A stretch of 64,000 bases of DNA from positions 1,703,501-1,767,500 of the forward strand of contig CAHIKZ030005439.1 of assembly GCA_903632075.3 (NCBI GenBank). Direction: 5' to 3'. A program made the position numbers and the translations under genes. Shown here one piece after another: positions 1 through 9,559 of the stretch. Within the stretch, counting starts at the first letter, position 1; each line of letters begins with the position of its first letter. The notes under the pieces were generated by a model. That model worked only from the letters and a program-made list of their open reading frames with translations. It made no database searches and was not told the origin of the DNA. Source of the stretch: Acanthosepion pharaonis (Eukaryota; Mollusca; Cephalopoda; Sepiida; Sepiidae).

Positions 1-131
1 TGAGCTCTTTTGTTAGTTAGTTGTTACTCGTATCGGGGTTTTTTCTTTGGGCTTCAGACCTGCATCTGTGCGATTTTTTTGTCGGCAGAAGTTCATGTTT
101 GTAGCTCTTTCTTTTTTTAAAACCTTTTTTT
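1..131. other. unassigned AT-rich DNA at window edge
   Basis: No reading frame, RNA gene or repeat could be recognised here. The stretch has several T-runs and leads into the hairpin at 132-171. It may be the end of a repeat cut by the window edge. Confidence 0.3.
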
Positions 132-171
132 CCCTCGAGATTGATTTGATTAGCAAATCAAAATTCGAGGG
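132..171. repeat. 40 bp interrupted hairpin
   Basis: The outer arms CCCTCGA and TCGAGGG and the inner arms TTGATTTG and CAAATCAA are exact reverse complements around the 5-base loop ATTAG, with 2 and 3 unpaired bases between outer and inner arms. The function is unknown. It could be a transposon end or a terminator-like RNA hairpin. Confidence 0.6.
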
Positions 172-201
172 TTTTTCGAAACGAGTCTAGTTATCTATAT
201 T

Positions 202-210
<9 letters not shown>

Positions 211-240
<30 letters not shown>
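211..240. repeat. TA microsatellite
   Basis: About 15 TA units directly abut the 5' side of the SINE at 241. Confidence 0.9.
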
Positions 241-242
<2 letters not shown>

Positions 243-560
243 GGTGTGCTGTGGTGTAATGGATAGTGATTTAGAATAAGAAACTGGAGAGCAAAGTTTG
301 AATTCCAGTTGAGTTCATTACACTCACTTATGTGCTAATATCCTTGGAAAAGATCCATCTCTTCTCCCCTCAGCTATAAGTAAATAGCAGGGTAGATTGA
401 GCCTATAGCCTTGGTTGGCACCCAGTCTTGAAGAAAGAAAACTGAATTCAAACCGGTCTGCAGAGTGTTGAGCTCAGTCAGGCTATCTTTCCCAAGACAC
501 ACCACTGCTGCTCGAAGTGCAAGACATGTGATGCCTTTACCACCCTAATGGGTTATAGAA
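241..560 (+). mobile_element. tRNA-derived SINE, copy 1
   Basis: The 5' end looks like a decayed tRNA. A box-A-like stretch TGGTGTAATGGATAGTG near 252 is followed about 35 bp on by a box-B-like GTTTGAATTCC. These are the internal RNA polymerase III promoter elements of tRNA-derived SINEs. Downstream there is a non-tRNA body with the phrases 'cagctataagtaaatagcagg' (in part) and 'tagccttggttggca', which recur at 7590-7800 and 22541-22680. That recurrence supports a dispersed repeat over a single tRNA pseudogene. The element has no coding potential and would need LINE proteins to move. The 3' end runs into a CA/TA tract. The boundaries are approximate. Confidence 0.75.
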
Positions 561-610
561 TTCCTAACCATGATCAATACACATGCACATACACACACAC
601 ACACATATAT

Positions 611-737
611 TGTTGTGATAATATAACCCAACTTCCCCATTCACGATAATGGACGGACTGGTTGCCGATTAAGTACGACCACAGCGGACAGTGAAAAAGT
701 CTTCGTTTGTTAACACCTATTGAGGTTAGCATACTCC
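611..737 (+). repeat. 5' LTR of gypsy element 1
   Basis: This ~130 bp block begins TGTTGTGAT and is repeated at 4281-4407 with two visible differences in the 130 bp compared (through 740 and 4410). The 3' boundary is uncertain by a few bases because both copies continue alike for about 3 bp. No clear target-site duplication was found. Confidence 0.85.
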
Positions 738-761
738 TGATGAGGGAAAAAGTGTTGCTAA

Positions 762-1475
762 TGTTCGACACGTAAAACTCAAAAAACTCCAAAAGCCAAA
801 AAGATAGAAAAATGTGAGACGTGTGGAAAAAATAACCATACCAAAGACACGTGTTGGTACAAAAATAAATTCTGCCAATCGTGCGGAAATAAAAATCATA
901 CCAAAGACGTGTGTTGGTACAAAAATAAATTCTGCCAATCGTGCGGAAATAAAAATCATACCAAAGACGTGTGTTGGTACAAAAATAAATTCTGTCAATC
1001 ATGCGGAAATAAAGGGCATAAATATTCGGTTTGCCGCAAGAAAAGGAAATTACAAGATGTAAGCCTGGTATTATCAGAAAAAGAAATTCAGAAAGGTAAA
1101 AATAGAAAGTACGTAGATGTACGTATAAATAATCATACAATTACTTTCCTATTGGATTCTGGTTCAGACATAAGCATCATTGATGAACAAACCTGGAAAA
1201 ATATTGGAAGACCTAAATTATCTGAAACCAAAAAAAAAACCGCTAGAGGGGTTTCAGGAAAGAAATTAAACTTTAAGGGAGAATTAAAGTGCAATATTTC
1301 GTTATGTGGCAAGACTGCAAAAATGAAAGTGTATGTAATCCAAGGGATCAATTCATGTCTTTTTGGAATAGACTGGATAGTACTTTTTGATTTATTTGAA
1401 CTCCCGATTAACTCATTTTGCAAAGTAATAAACAGTGCAGAAAAACAAAAAGTATTAAAAATGAAAAATTCATAA
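762..1475 (+). pseudogene. gypsy 1 gag tail with four zinc knuckles, plus protease
   Basis: The frame opens after a TAA at 759-761. It encodes a Lys-rich linker, then four CX2CX4HX4C zinc knuckles (for example CQSCGNKNHTKDVC), the motif with which retroelement nucleocapsid binds RNA. About 40 residues later comes an aspartic protease with the catalytic signature LLDSGSDISII and a C-terminal FGIDWI stretch. The knuckles lie in a 60 bp tandem repeat. Normal gypsy Gag has one to three knuckles and about 200-300 residues of capsid before them, and the capsid is absent here. The frame ends in TAA at 1473-1475, upstream of reverse transcriptase in another frame, which may be a decayed Gag-Pol shift site or simple decay. 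Confidence 0.85.
841..1020 (+). repeat. 60 bp tandem repeat, three units, in zinc-knuckle coding
   Basis: Units at 841-900, 901-960 and 961-1020 differ by only a few bases. Sixty bases is 20 codons, so each unit adds a full zinc knuckle without breaking the frame. Confidence 0.95.
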
Positions 1476-2785
1476 ATGAATTAAAAGAAGAATATCCCAG
1501 AGTTTTTTTTTCTGAGGATTGGGTTTATGTACCAAAACGGAAGTCAAATTTGAACTCAAGGAAAATGTGAAACCAATTTTCAAACCTAAGAGAAACGTTC
1601 CTTTTTCCTCCTTAGAGACAATTAATAAGGAATTGGAAAGACTTGAAAAAATGGGAGTGATATCTAAGGTTGACCATGCGGATTGGGCCTCGCCCACAGT
1701 TTATGTTAAGAAGAAAAACGGAAAAATAAGAGTGTGCGCAGATTTTTCAACAGGGTTAAATGATTGCCTTAAAAATCACAGTTATCCACTACCTTCACCA
1801 GAAGATATTTTTCAAAATTGAATGGTGGGAAGATTTTTTCAAAAAATCAACCTGTCTGACGCATACTTGCAGATTAAAGTGAGTGACGAATGCTCAAAAT
1901 ATTTGTGTATAAATACACATAAAGGTATTTATAAGCTAAATAGGCTTCCTTTCGGCTTAAAGGTCGCCCCAGCTTTGTTTCAACAGGTGATGGACACTAT
2001 GCTGGCAGGCCTTGAGTTTGGTACCGCCTATTTAGATGACATTCTAGTCAAAAGTAAGAATGTTCAAGAACATAAAACGCACATCAGAGCGATATTCAAA
2101 AAGACTAGAAGATGTTGGTTTTAAATTAAGCCACGAGAAGTGTAAATTCTTCATGGAAAGAATTACATACCTCGGACAGGTAATAGACAGTGAAGGCAGG
2201 AAACCGGACCCACAGAGAGCCGATGCAATTAAGAACATGCCTGCACCCGACACAGTTGGTGAAACTACAATCGTTTCTGGGGTTGGCACAATATTATGCA
2301 ATCTACATACCTAAAATGTATGATTTAAGAGCCCCCTTAACGAATTGTTGAAAAAAGACAAGAAATGGTTTTGGTCAAAAGATTGCGAGACGGCTTTTCA
2401 GAAAATAAAAAAATGCCTACTCTCAGATCTCGCCTTAGCACATTATGATCCTGAGAAAGAGATCATTCTGGCAACTGACGCAAGTTTGTACGGAGTGGGT
2501 GCTGCACTGCTACACAAATATGAAGATGGCACTACTAAACCGATCGCGCACGCGTCGAGGACTCTTCTTCCGGCTGAAAAAAATTATAGTCAGATCGAGA
2601 AAGAGGCTTTGTCGATTGTGTTCGGGGTTAAAAAATACCATCGTTTTTTACATGGTAGATCATTTGTACTTCAAACGGACCATAAACCGTTACTTACAAT
2701 ATTTGGAGGTAAAAAAGGCATTCCTACGCATACAGCTAATCACTTACGGCGATGGGGTGTAACCCTGCTTAATTTACCATTTTAG
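1476..2785 (+). pseudogene. gypsy 1 reverse transcriptase and RNase H
   Basis: Reverse transcriptase is spread over three frame segments (1519-1821, 1822-2124, 2060-2314). Key signatures are visible: 'VCADFSTGLND', 'LSDAYLQI', 'LPFGLKVAPALFQQ' and the catalytic box YLDD near 2030. RNase H follows at 2345-2785 with its acidic residues in ATDAS, the E of 'QIEKEAL' and the D of 'LQTDHKPL'. An in-frame TGA at 1819-1821 sits where two offset indels shift the frame, and a second frameshift lies near 2095-2110. The region around 2265-2345, linking the two domains, is also disrupted. The enzyme would copy element RNA into DNA in cytoplasmic particles, but this copy cannot make it. Confidence 0.9.
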
Positions 2786-3760
2786 GATGGAATACGTCAA
2801 ATCTAAAGAACATGGGCATGCGGATGGATTGTCAAGGCTGATTCAAAAAATGAAAAAATGTTAGAAGAGACGGTTATAGCAGCATTAACTGAGGAAAAGA
2901 AATATCAGGTCTCTTGTTGAATACAATCAGGGAATTGCCGGTAACGTTGGACCAAATAAAAAAAAGAAGCGGAAAAAGATCACTATATTGTGAAATTAAG
3001 GAACCAAACGAGATGGAACAAAAGACAGAAAAAGGGAACTCAGATTTCACCTTTTTCAATTTGCGACAACACGTTGATGTACGCAGATAGAATTGTTATA
3101 CCTCAATCTCTACGTACAGATATGCTGAAAGAATTTCATACTGGTCATCCTGGAATGTCTCGGATGAAATCACTCATGCGTGGTTACGTATACTGGCCAG
3201 GAATGGACAAGGATATTGAAGGTTTTGTAAGACTATGTAGAGGTTGTCAATTGGCTGCAAGGGCACCTCCGGTCAAAATGAATCCTTGGCCGAAAACGGA
3301 TTTGCCGTGGGCACGTCTACATATAGACTATGCTGGACCAATTAATGGGTACTATTATTTGATATTGGTGGACTCTTTATCGAAATGGCCTGAAGTAGTC
3401 AAGTGCAAGCATCCTACATCTAGGAACACCATCAGTGCATTGGATGAAATTTTCAGTCATTTCGGGGTTTCCAGGACATTGGTGAGCGACAATGGTACGG
3501 CGTTCACAAGTATGGAGTTTAAGGATTTCTGTACTGCCTTAGACATTGAACACATAACTACACCAGTGTGTCATCCCAGGTCGAACGTTCAAGCCGAGAA
3601 ATTTGTTGACACCTTTAAACGTGCTTTACGTAAAAATAAAGGTATGGACACAGAAGAAAGAACTATTCAGAAGTTCTTAGCAATCTATAGGGTAACTCCT
3701 AATGAGAACAACGATGCGAAAAATGTCACCGGCGGAAATTATGTTCGCAAGGAAAATTAG
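2786..3760 (+). pseudogene. gypsy 1 integrase
   Basis: The best open frame is 2990-3760. It starts inside the linker after RNase H and holds an HHCC zinc-binding N-terminus (about H50, H53, C83, C86 of that frame) and the DDE core: D113 in HIDYAG, D167 in VSDNGTAF and E203 in the 'QAEKFVDTF' block. All catalytic residues are therefore present. The frame ends early with TAG at 3758-3760. The upstream 2786-2989 part is frame-broken, so the linker to RNase H is disrupted. Integrase joins element DNA to host DNA in the nucleus. Confidence 0.88.
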
Positions 3761-4280
3761 ATCAATTTTCGATAGATTGTTACCCTATCAAAACAAAAAA
3801 GTTGCTAAGAAAGAGGAAAAAGTCAACATAAAAAAAAATACACTTCAGGATACAAAGTTTTTTTTTAAATTTTAAAAGTGGAAAAGCTATTGGATGGATG
3901 GCATAATCCAGAAAAGGATTGGTAAAGTGGTCTACACGATTAAAAGTAAAAAAAATTTACGTGTAAAAAGACACATCAATCAGATTAGACCACGATATGG
4001 TGAAGAAAGTGAAAAAAAAGCGAAGAAGAAATTCGATGGAAGTGTTATGCGATGCTTTTAAAATGACACTACCCAATAGTGTATTTGAACCTGTATCTCA
4101 TGGACCAGCCTTTTCGGGCTGAAAAGCGGAAATTATCTTCGCCAAAAAGGATCTAATTGTGACGACTAAAAGAAGGAGCACACGGGAAAGAAAACCAGTG
4201 GAGCGTTTTTAGTCCGGATCAAAAAGAAGGCGACATTAGAAGCAGAAATTTTCAAAAGGAGAATTTCAGCTTCGGGGGAA
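3761..4280 (+). pseudogene. gypsy 1 integrase C-terminus, spacer and polypurine tract
   Basis: Around 3885-4000 a frame-broken stretch reads like a gypsy integrase C-terminal domain, ending 'KRHINQIRPRY', a block that commonly closes these proteins. The rest is A-rich spacer with no frame, ending in the polypurine tract at about 4270-4280. Confidence 0.65.
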
Positions 4281-4407
4281 TGTTGTGATGATATAACCCA
4301 ACTTCCCCATTCACGATAATGGACGGACTGGTTGCCGATTAAGTACGACCACAGCGGACAGTGAAAAAGTCTTCGTTTGTTAACACCTATTGAGGTTAGC
4401 ATACTCC
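4281..4407 (+). repeat. 3' LTR of gypsy element 1
   Basis: Matches 611-737 base for base except one substitution, with one more just beyond the stated end. It starts directly after the polypurine tract, which fixes the left end. Confidence 0.85.
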
Positions 4408-4507
4408 CGACTCTGTCTCTGTATTTTGACATACCTACATCCGATTATAAAATTATTATTGAAAACACTCAGGTTTACTTTGTTTATTATATCTTGCATG
4501 AGATATA

Positions 4508-4510
<3 letters not shown>

Positions 4511-4559
<49 letters not shown>

Positions 4560-4606
4560 ATCTTTGACTACAGAACTCGTAACCATGATCAATACATATA
4601 TATATA

Positions 4607-4648
<42 letters not shown>
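4511..4648. repeat. paired TA microsatellites around a SINE-tail-like motif
   Basis: TA runs at about 4511-4556 and 4596-4647 enclose a short segment with 'gtaaccatgatcaataca', which nearly repeats the segment at 564-583 beside SINE copy 1. It is probably a scrap of the same repeat tail. Confidence 0.75.
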
Positions 4649-4651
<3 letters not shown>

Positions 4652-5360
4652 CCATTGACTCTGTCAATGACATTATGGCCTTTTTGTTCAACTCAACTCC
4701 CTTCATCTATTCACTATGGATGGGGAGAATAATTGTACTTTGTCCTTCTTGAATGTTCTTGTTGAACATTGGGATGATGTTTTCGTCACCAGTATTTTTT
4801 CATAAACTTATGTTTACAGGTTTATACACAAATTGAAACTCTTTTGTTCCTAAGACCCACAAGATTTGCCATTTACTTGAAATTACTATGGTTAGGCAGG
4901 AGGAGTCTGTTGCTTGCTGATAGGGTTTCAGCTTGCATTGCTTCATGCTATTCTACCATTAAGTTGCATACTGTCTTTCAGACTAGTTCTGTGTTTCTAT
5001 CTTTTATTAAAGATTGGTTGTCCTATTTTGAAAATAGTTCTGTATCATACAATTACAAATTTAATGTTGTATAAATAGGAACAGACCAATCAAAGATTGG
5101 AAACTCACATTGCACAACATGTTCCCATGTATTTAATATCTAGTAGTTGGAGTCTTTCATCAAGAACCACTTGATCCATGCATGATTCATCTATCGAACA
5201 GCATTTCTTAGACAACCCAGATTGTGCTGCCAAGTACGATGATACATTATTTTCTATATTACATAGTGCTCACTCTGCCCACCATCTACAAGTTCTAGAA
5301 GCTGTATATATTAAATTATATCAGCTGAGCAAGTTTTGGCTGAAAAGGAATCCTTAAGGA
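4648..5360 (+). pseudogene. Penelope-like element fragment (RT end and GIY-YIG region), plus strand
   Basis: Frame fragments read 'LSFLNVLVEHWDDVFVTSIF', the block after the Penelope reverse transcriptase core, then at 4910-5060 'LADRVSACIASCYS' and 'ENSSVSY', and finally 'LEAVYIKLYQL' near 5300. The same blocks appear in the same order on the minus strand at 11430-12265. Between them lies a remnant of the GIY-YIG endonuclease motif, where the tyrosine codon is now a stop and IG remains (about 5070). Penelope elements encode a reverse transcriptase fused to this endonuclease. Several stops and shifts show the copy is dead, and the 5' half of the RT is missing. Confidence 0.75.
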
Positions 5361-5391
5361 AAATAGTTATATAAAATTACATCAACTTTTT

Positions 5392-5392
<1 letters not shown>

Positions 5393-5439
<47 letters not shown>

Positions 5440-5440
5440 G
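5393..5440. repeat. TA microsatellite
   Basis: A TA run follows the Penelope fragment, with a short TG-rich continuation. Confidence 0.9.
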
Positions 5441-5596
5441 TATGTGTGCGTGTGTCTGCCAGAAGTTAGAATTGCTTAATAAGTGTAGTACCCTCTATAG
5501 CCTGATGGAATGCAATGCAACACTAAGTAGTCAGAAAATCATTGGAGTGATGTTGAGCCTACAATCTTCTAAAATTTAACTGCAATCTAAATCTCT

Positions 5597-5990
5597 CTGA
5601 ATTTCTGAAATGCAGAGTTATCATTATTTATACTATATTCGGACTATTGCCCTCATCTTTGTTGTTTTATCACAACATTTCAGCTGTTGTCCCCTCTAAC
5701 CTTCCTCAGATGTATATTAATCTGCATAACCCACAAGGAATTCTGAACTGAACCATTTATTTAATCTATGGGGGCAGACTAGTTTCTTTCTACTGCTCAT
5801 GTCTAGGGATATTGTCTAGTTCTTATTTTTATTTAGTACTGTTTAGTTATTGCTTGCCCATTTCCACTGAGTGCACTACACACTGCCTGACCCAAGGATT
5901 GAATTCACAACCACTATGTCACGAAATTCACAAATCAACATTTTTATTCACTAGACCATTGTCCTGTAGGACAATTCTGTGGTTTAAAAT
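5597..5990 (-). mobile_element. SINE-like element with one foldback arm, copy 1
   Basis: The left part (5597-5690) matches the arm consensus seen at 9225-9300, 32605-32690 and 58441-58510, with the phrase 'cctcatctttgttg'. Further right, on the minus strand, a tRNA-like promoter can be read: box A 'ATGGTCTAGTGAATAAA' near 5950-5970 and box B 'GGTTGTGAATTCAATCC' near 5895-5911. The opposite arm is not found, so the copy is truncated or diverged. See 58441-58790 for the complete form. Confidence 0.6.
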
Positions 5991-6098
5991 GTTTAAAAAT
6001 GATGACTGTGATAGTGTGACATATCTGACAAGTCTCATTCTGGAAGATAACCCAGACTGAAAAAAAAATTTTTTGAAAGAGACTATTGAATTGAATCC

Positions 6099-6790
6099 AT
6101 GTCAAAACACCAGGGATTTGATGCAAAAATTTTAATGTGTTATGTTCAACTATTTATGAACATATCAAGTGAAATGAGAAAACTTGCAAAGAATCAATTT
6201 GAGTTCCTCATAAGCTTTCACTTGTGCCATCATTTAACAAGGAATGCCAACTTTCATTTTTCCATTGTCATATTACAGGTGATGAAAAATGGGTTTTGCA
6301 TGTCAACAGAGAATGAAAAAAGTGAGTATCACAAAATGAGAAACTAATGCCAATCCAAAAATCAGGATTCTATTCATAGTTGTTGTTTTGTGTCTGGTAG
6401 AATACAAAAGGTATTGTTAATTATGACCCAGTTGAAATTGGAAGGACCATCACCACATATGATTATTGTCAGCAACTTGATTGGGTAAATGAACCATTGC
6501 TTTGCTTTATTAATATTACAATGCAAGGATACTTCTACAAAAGCCAAAGAAAAAAATAAGACTATTAGGGTGGAAGGTTATTCCAAATCCTCCATACTCA
6601 TCAGGTTTAGCACCTATAGATTTTCAGTTGTTTTGATCACAAAAACATTTCATATGTGGCAGAACATTCAGCAAAAAAAAAGTTGAAAACAGTCTTTCAA
6701 ACATTTTTTGTGGAGAAAACAAGATTTCTTTAAATATGGAATCAAACATTTGTCTTCCCATTGGAAGGTGAAAATGAAGTTGATTAAATT
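6099..6790 (+). pseudogene. mariner transposase remnant
   Basis: Broken frames read like mariner transposase. 'VTGDEKW' can be recognised in degenerate form near 6275-6300, 'PNPPYSSGLAPIDFQLF' near 6580-6635 and a C-terminal lysine/glutamate-rich end near 6700-6780. The block PPYSxDLAPxD contains the third catalytic Asp of mariner DD34D enzymes. At least three frameshifts and several stops occur, and no terminal inverted repeats were identified. A mariner transposase cuts and pastes DNA at TA dinucleotides; this copy is inactive. Confidence 0.75.
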
Positions 6791-6975
6791 TTTGATAAAT
6801 AATATTTAAATAAATTTAACTTACATTTGTTTTTATATTCTTTCTAGTAAAATGTATGTTTCAAACACACTAATAGATAGAAAGATCAAAAAATGTTAGT
6901 TTCAATGTTCTATGTGTTTTTCTGAATCATAGAAAGTTAATAAATGCATAAAATGCAAGAAGCACAATTTTAAAT

Positions 6976-7001
6976 TACCTACCTACCTACCTACCTACCT
7001 C
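6976..7001. repeat. ACCT tetranucleotide repeat
   Basis: About six tandem ACCT units. Confidence 0.9.
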
Positions 7002-7585
7002 TTCAGTCAAAATATTAGAGTCCACAACACTGCAGTTAATTGTGTAGTGAGTTAGATCCCATGACACAGACCATTGGCCAGAGAAAAGATAGCAGAAACA
7101 GGAACTAGCCAGTGTCCATATAAATGGATGCGGCCAACAAAGCTTCCTGTTTGCATCTTTTCCTTCACATAGAGCACACCTGTCACCAGTTATGTTAGTA
7201 GTACTTTTCTTGTCCTAAATGTGACCATGGGACTTGCTGAACAAAGGACCTCCCTTTCTACTGTCAAGCTTTTTTTATTTTATTCCTGTAGAATAGATAT
7301 TTTAACAAATATCAAACTGCCTTACATTATTCTTTTGTTCTGTATCATTTGGTATTAAAACATATTGAGTGGTATTTATATCCTCTATAGAGATAAAATA
7401 TCACTTTAAATGTAAACTTCATAATCCTTGCCATGGTTATAGAGTATGTGCTTTGCTGGGGCTACATACAGTTTTTAATTCAGAGTTGTCCTTCTCTTAG
7501 ACTGGTTGTCAACTATATCTAGAGAGCCCTGTTTAACCCATAGCTGGTGGGAAGATGGAGTCATTCCCAACCCTAGGTGTTTTTA

Positions 7586-7810
7586 GGATGTGTGGGTAAT
7601 AATAGCTGTTCAAGAATGAGAAATCAGCAAGCCAAGTTTTAATTCCAGTCGAGTTTGTTATATTCATTTTTGCACAAATACCCTTAAGACATGAATCCAT
7701 CTTTTCTTCCCCCAGCTATAGGTTTAATAACAGGATAAACTGGACTCTCTAGCCATGGTTGGCAACCAGTCTAGAATAAATCTCCGAATTCAAAACTGTA
7801 TGTAGCCCTG
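7586..7810 (+). mobile_element. tRNA-derived SINE, copy 2
   Basis: Shares with 241-560 the box-B-like 'AGTTTTAATTCCAG', the 'cccccagctatagg' block, and 'ctagccatggttggcaacc'. It is more diverged than copy 1, with a poor box A. Confidence 0.7.
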
Positions 7811-8415
7811 GTTAAGCACATACTATACAGACACGGAAAGGTTATGGAGTTCACAATTAGCTTTAGTGGGAGGTTGTGGATCTTGAATGAGGTCAAACTT
7901 AGTTATATAACAGTTATTAGCAGCCACATTACCTGCAGCATCTAAACTCTTTAAAGTGCAAATTAAGCAGATTATATTTTATGTCATTTATCTGAGTAAT
8001 TAAAATTAAAAAGATTCCATTTGTCTTTGATCTGATGTATTAATTTGTTGATAATTCACCTGGGGCATTAATTTTCACTAGGAAAAGAATAGTCAGTTAT
8101 TGTTGGTTGAAAAGAATAAGAAAAAGACACTATTAAAATAATAACAAGTTTATTATTGATAAAAATATGCAAATTATAAATACAATAAACAGTATCACTT
8201 GAAGGTCAGTTGTCCATAATTTATTCATCTTTCCAGATGAATGTGTGAAGATGTCTATGTTTGAGTATAATGGAAAATATGCAAGTAGAAGTGTAAAAGT
8301 TTCAGTTGTTCTCAGCAAAAATAAAATCTATTAATTTTGGCAGTCATAATAACTGCTAAAATTGATAGACTTTATTTTTGGAAAGTGGAACGAGTCATGG
8401 CAAAAATACAGCAAT
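7811..8415. other. non-coding stretch without recognised features
   Basis: AT-rich, with only short chance frames. The minus-strand 61-residue frame at 8133-8318 is hydrophobic at one end but has no recognised family. Confidence 0.4.
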
Positions 8416-8475
8416 ATATAGTATATTTATATTTCATTCAATTAGTTAATTGAATGAAATATAAATATACTATAT
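8416..8475. repeat. perfect 60 bp palindrome (29-2-29)
   Basis: Arms 8416-8444 and 8447-8475 are exact reverse complements over 29 bp with only GT between them. It lies 15 bp before the 5S-derived SINE. A new foldback insertion or a templated-repair product could leave such a structure. Confidence 0.95.
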
Positions 8476-8490
8476 TTCAGATTTTATTAT

Positions 8491-8670
8491 GCAAGTCAAC
8501 GTTTTCACCTGGTTCTTGTTTGATCACTGAAGTTAAGCAGTGTCAAGCCTGGTCAGTACTTAGATGGGAGATTGTTTGGAAACACTGAGTACTGTAAGTG
8601 AACCCCCTACAATCCAAAATATGTTTTGGCATTAATAATCCACAAAGAGTTGATAAGCTGTGAAAAATAA
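8491..8670 (+). mobile_element. 5S-rRNA-derived SINE, copy 1
   Basis: The first ~110 bp read like eukaryotic 5S rRNA. The clearest part is the internal control region and the 3' half: 'GATCACTGAAGTTAAGCAG', 'AGCCTGGTCAGTACTTAGAT' and 'GGGAGATTGTTTGG' follow each other with correct spacing. They are followed by a non-rRNA tail, 'ctacaatccaaaata' then 'ccacaaagagttgataagc', which also follows the 5S part at 59641. A shared unrelated tail in two unlinked places marks a SINE of the 5S class (SINE3 type) and argues against a simple rRNA pseudogene. The 5' half of the 5S part is poorly kept. Confidence 0.85.
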
Positions 8671-9224
8671 AAGAATCAACAATGTTTTCATAATAAAATT
8701 AATATTAATCTTCTATAGTCTTTTGAATAGGAGTAGCAGTTTATCTCTTGTAGCTTGTTTGGGATTGGGTTTCCTGTTCCTTCTAAAGTCTCCTTTCTTT
8801 TTCACTTCCAGGAGTTCCTTGCATCTTAGTAGCATTATCACTTTGTTTAGAGTGAATTGATTAAAAAGATTAAAAAAAAATCAACCAATGTTGGTAAATT
8901 TTTCAGGATATACTTTTATTAGCAATAGAATGTGTTAGTTTCAGTTTATAATATGTATTTTTTATTCAAAATATTAATAACTTGTTTTGAGAGGTATCAA
9001 GTTTTGTTATGCAAAGTAAGTGCAATATAATTTTTTATTTTTAAATAAATCTAAAAGAGATATGGCATAGAAACATTAACACCTTATCTCATATATCAGA
9101 ATAATTATTATTTTATATATTAATACCGGTTCTTTGATATTCTATGACCTTCACCAACCATTGATTATTACTGTTTCAACATGCAGCAGTTTTTATTACT
9201 TTTCAGATATCTTTCTCTCAATTT
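8671..9224. other. non-coding AT-rich stretch
   Basis: No recognised repeat or gene. The plus frame at 8660-8860 overlaps the SINE tail and has no family. Confidence 0.4.
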
Positions 9225-9300
9225 CTGGGATGAGAAGTTATCATTATTTATATTCAGATTAATGTCCTCATTTTTGTTGTTATAATCTGTGGTTCAAAAA
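9225..9300 (+). repeat. foldback-arm fragment
   Basis: Matches the arm shared with 5597-5690, 32605-32690 and 58441-58510: 'tttctgggatgagaagttat', then 'cctcatttttgttgttat'. Only the arm is present. Confidence 0.6.
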
Positions 9301-9559
9301 AAAAGTTCTCTTAGGATCAGAACTCTCTTGTCCTACTGTCAAATCTCATTCCTTCTCGCAACCTTTCTGATATGAAATGAACAAAAAAAAGATCCTGACT
9401 CCTATTTTTGGAGGAGCTTTATAGCTTTTCTTCCTTCTCATAATTCTCTCTTCCTGCAATATCTTTTTATAAAAGGAACCACTGCTTCTTTCTCCACCCC
9501 CAGCCATGAAGTAAGCGACATTCCATTCCCTTTTCTGCCTTCATTCAAACTACAGGCTC

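Larger units (their letters stand above)
611..4410 (+). mobile_element. Ty3/gypsy LTR retrotransposon 1 (gag-poor, broken)
   Basis: Two nearly identical short LTRs enclose a gag-remnant, protease, reverse transcriptase, RNase H and integrase, in the order typical of Ty3/gypsy (integrase last). A purine-rich tract 'cttcgggggaa' abuts the 3' LTR, as a polypurine tract should. Only about 20 bp separate the 5' LTR from the first retained gag reading frame, so matrix and capsid coding and any recognisable primer-binding site are missing. LTR similarity suggests a fairly recent insertion, although pol already has stops and frameshifts. The style of the integrase is that of the animal 'K02A2.6-like' gypsy proteins; lineage assignment would need a tree. 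Confidence 0.9.
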
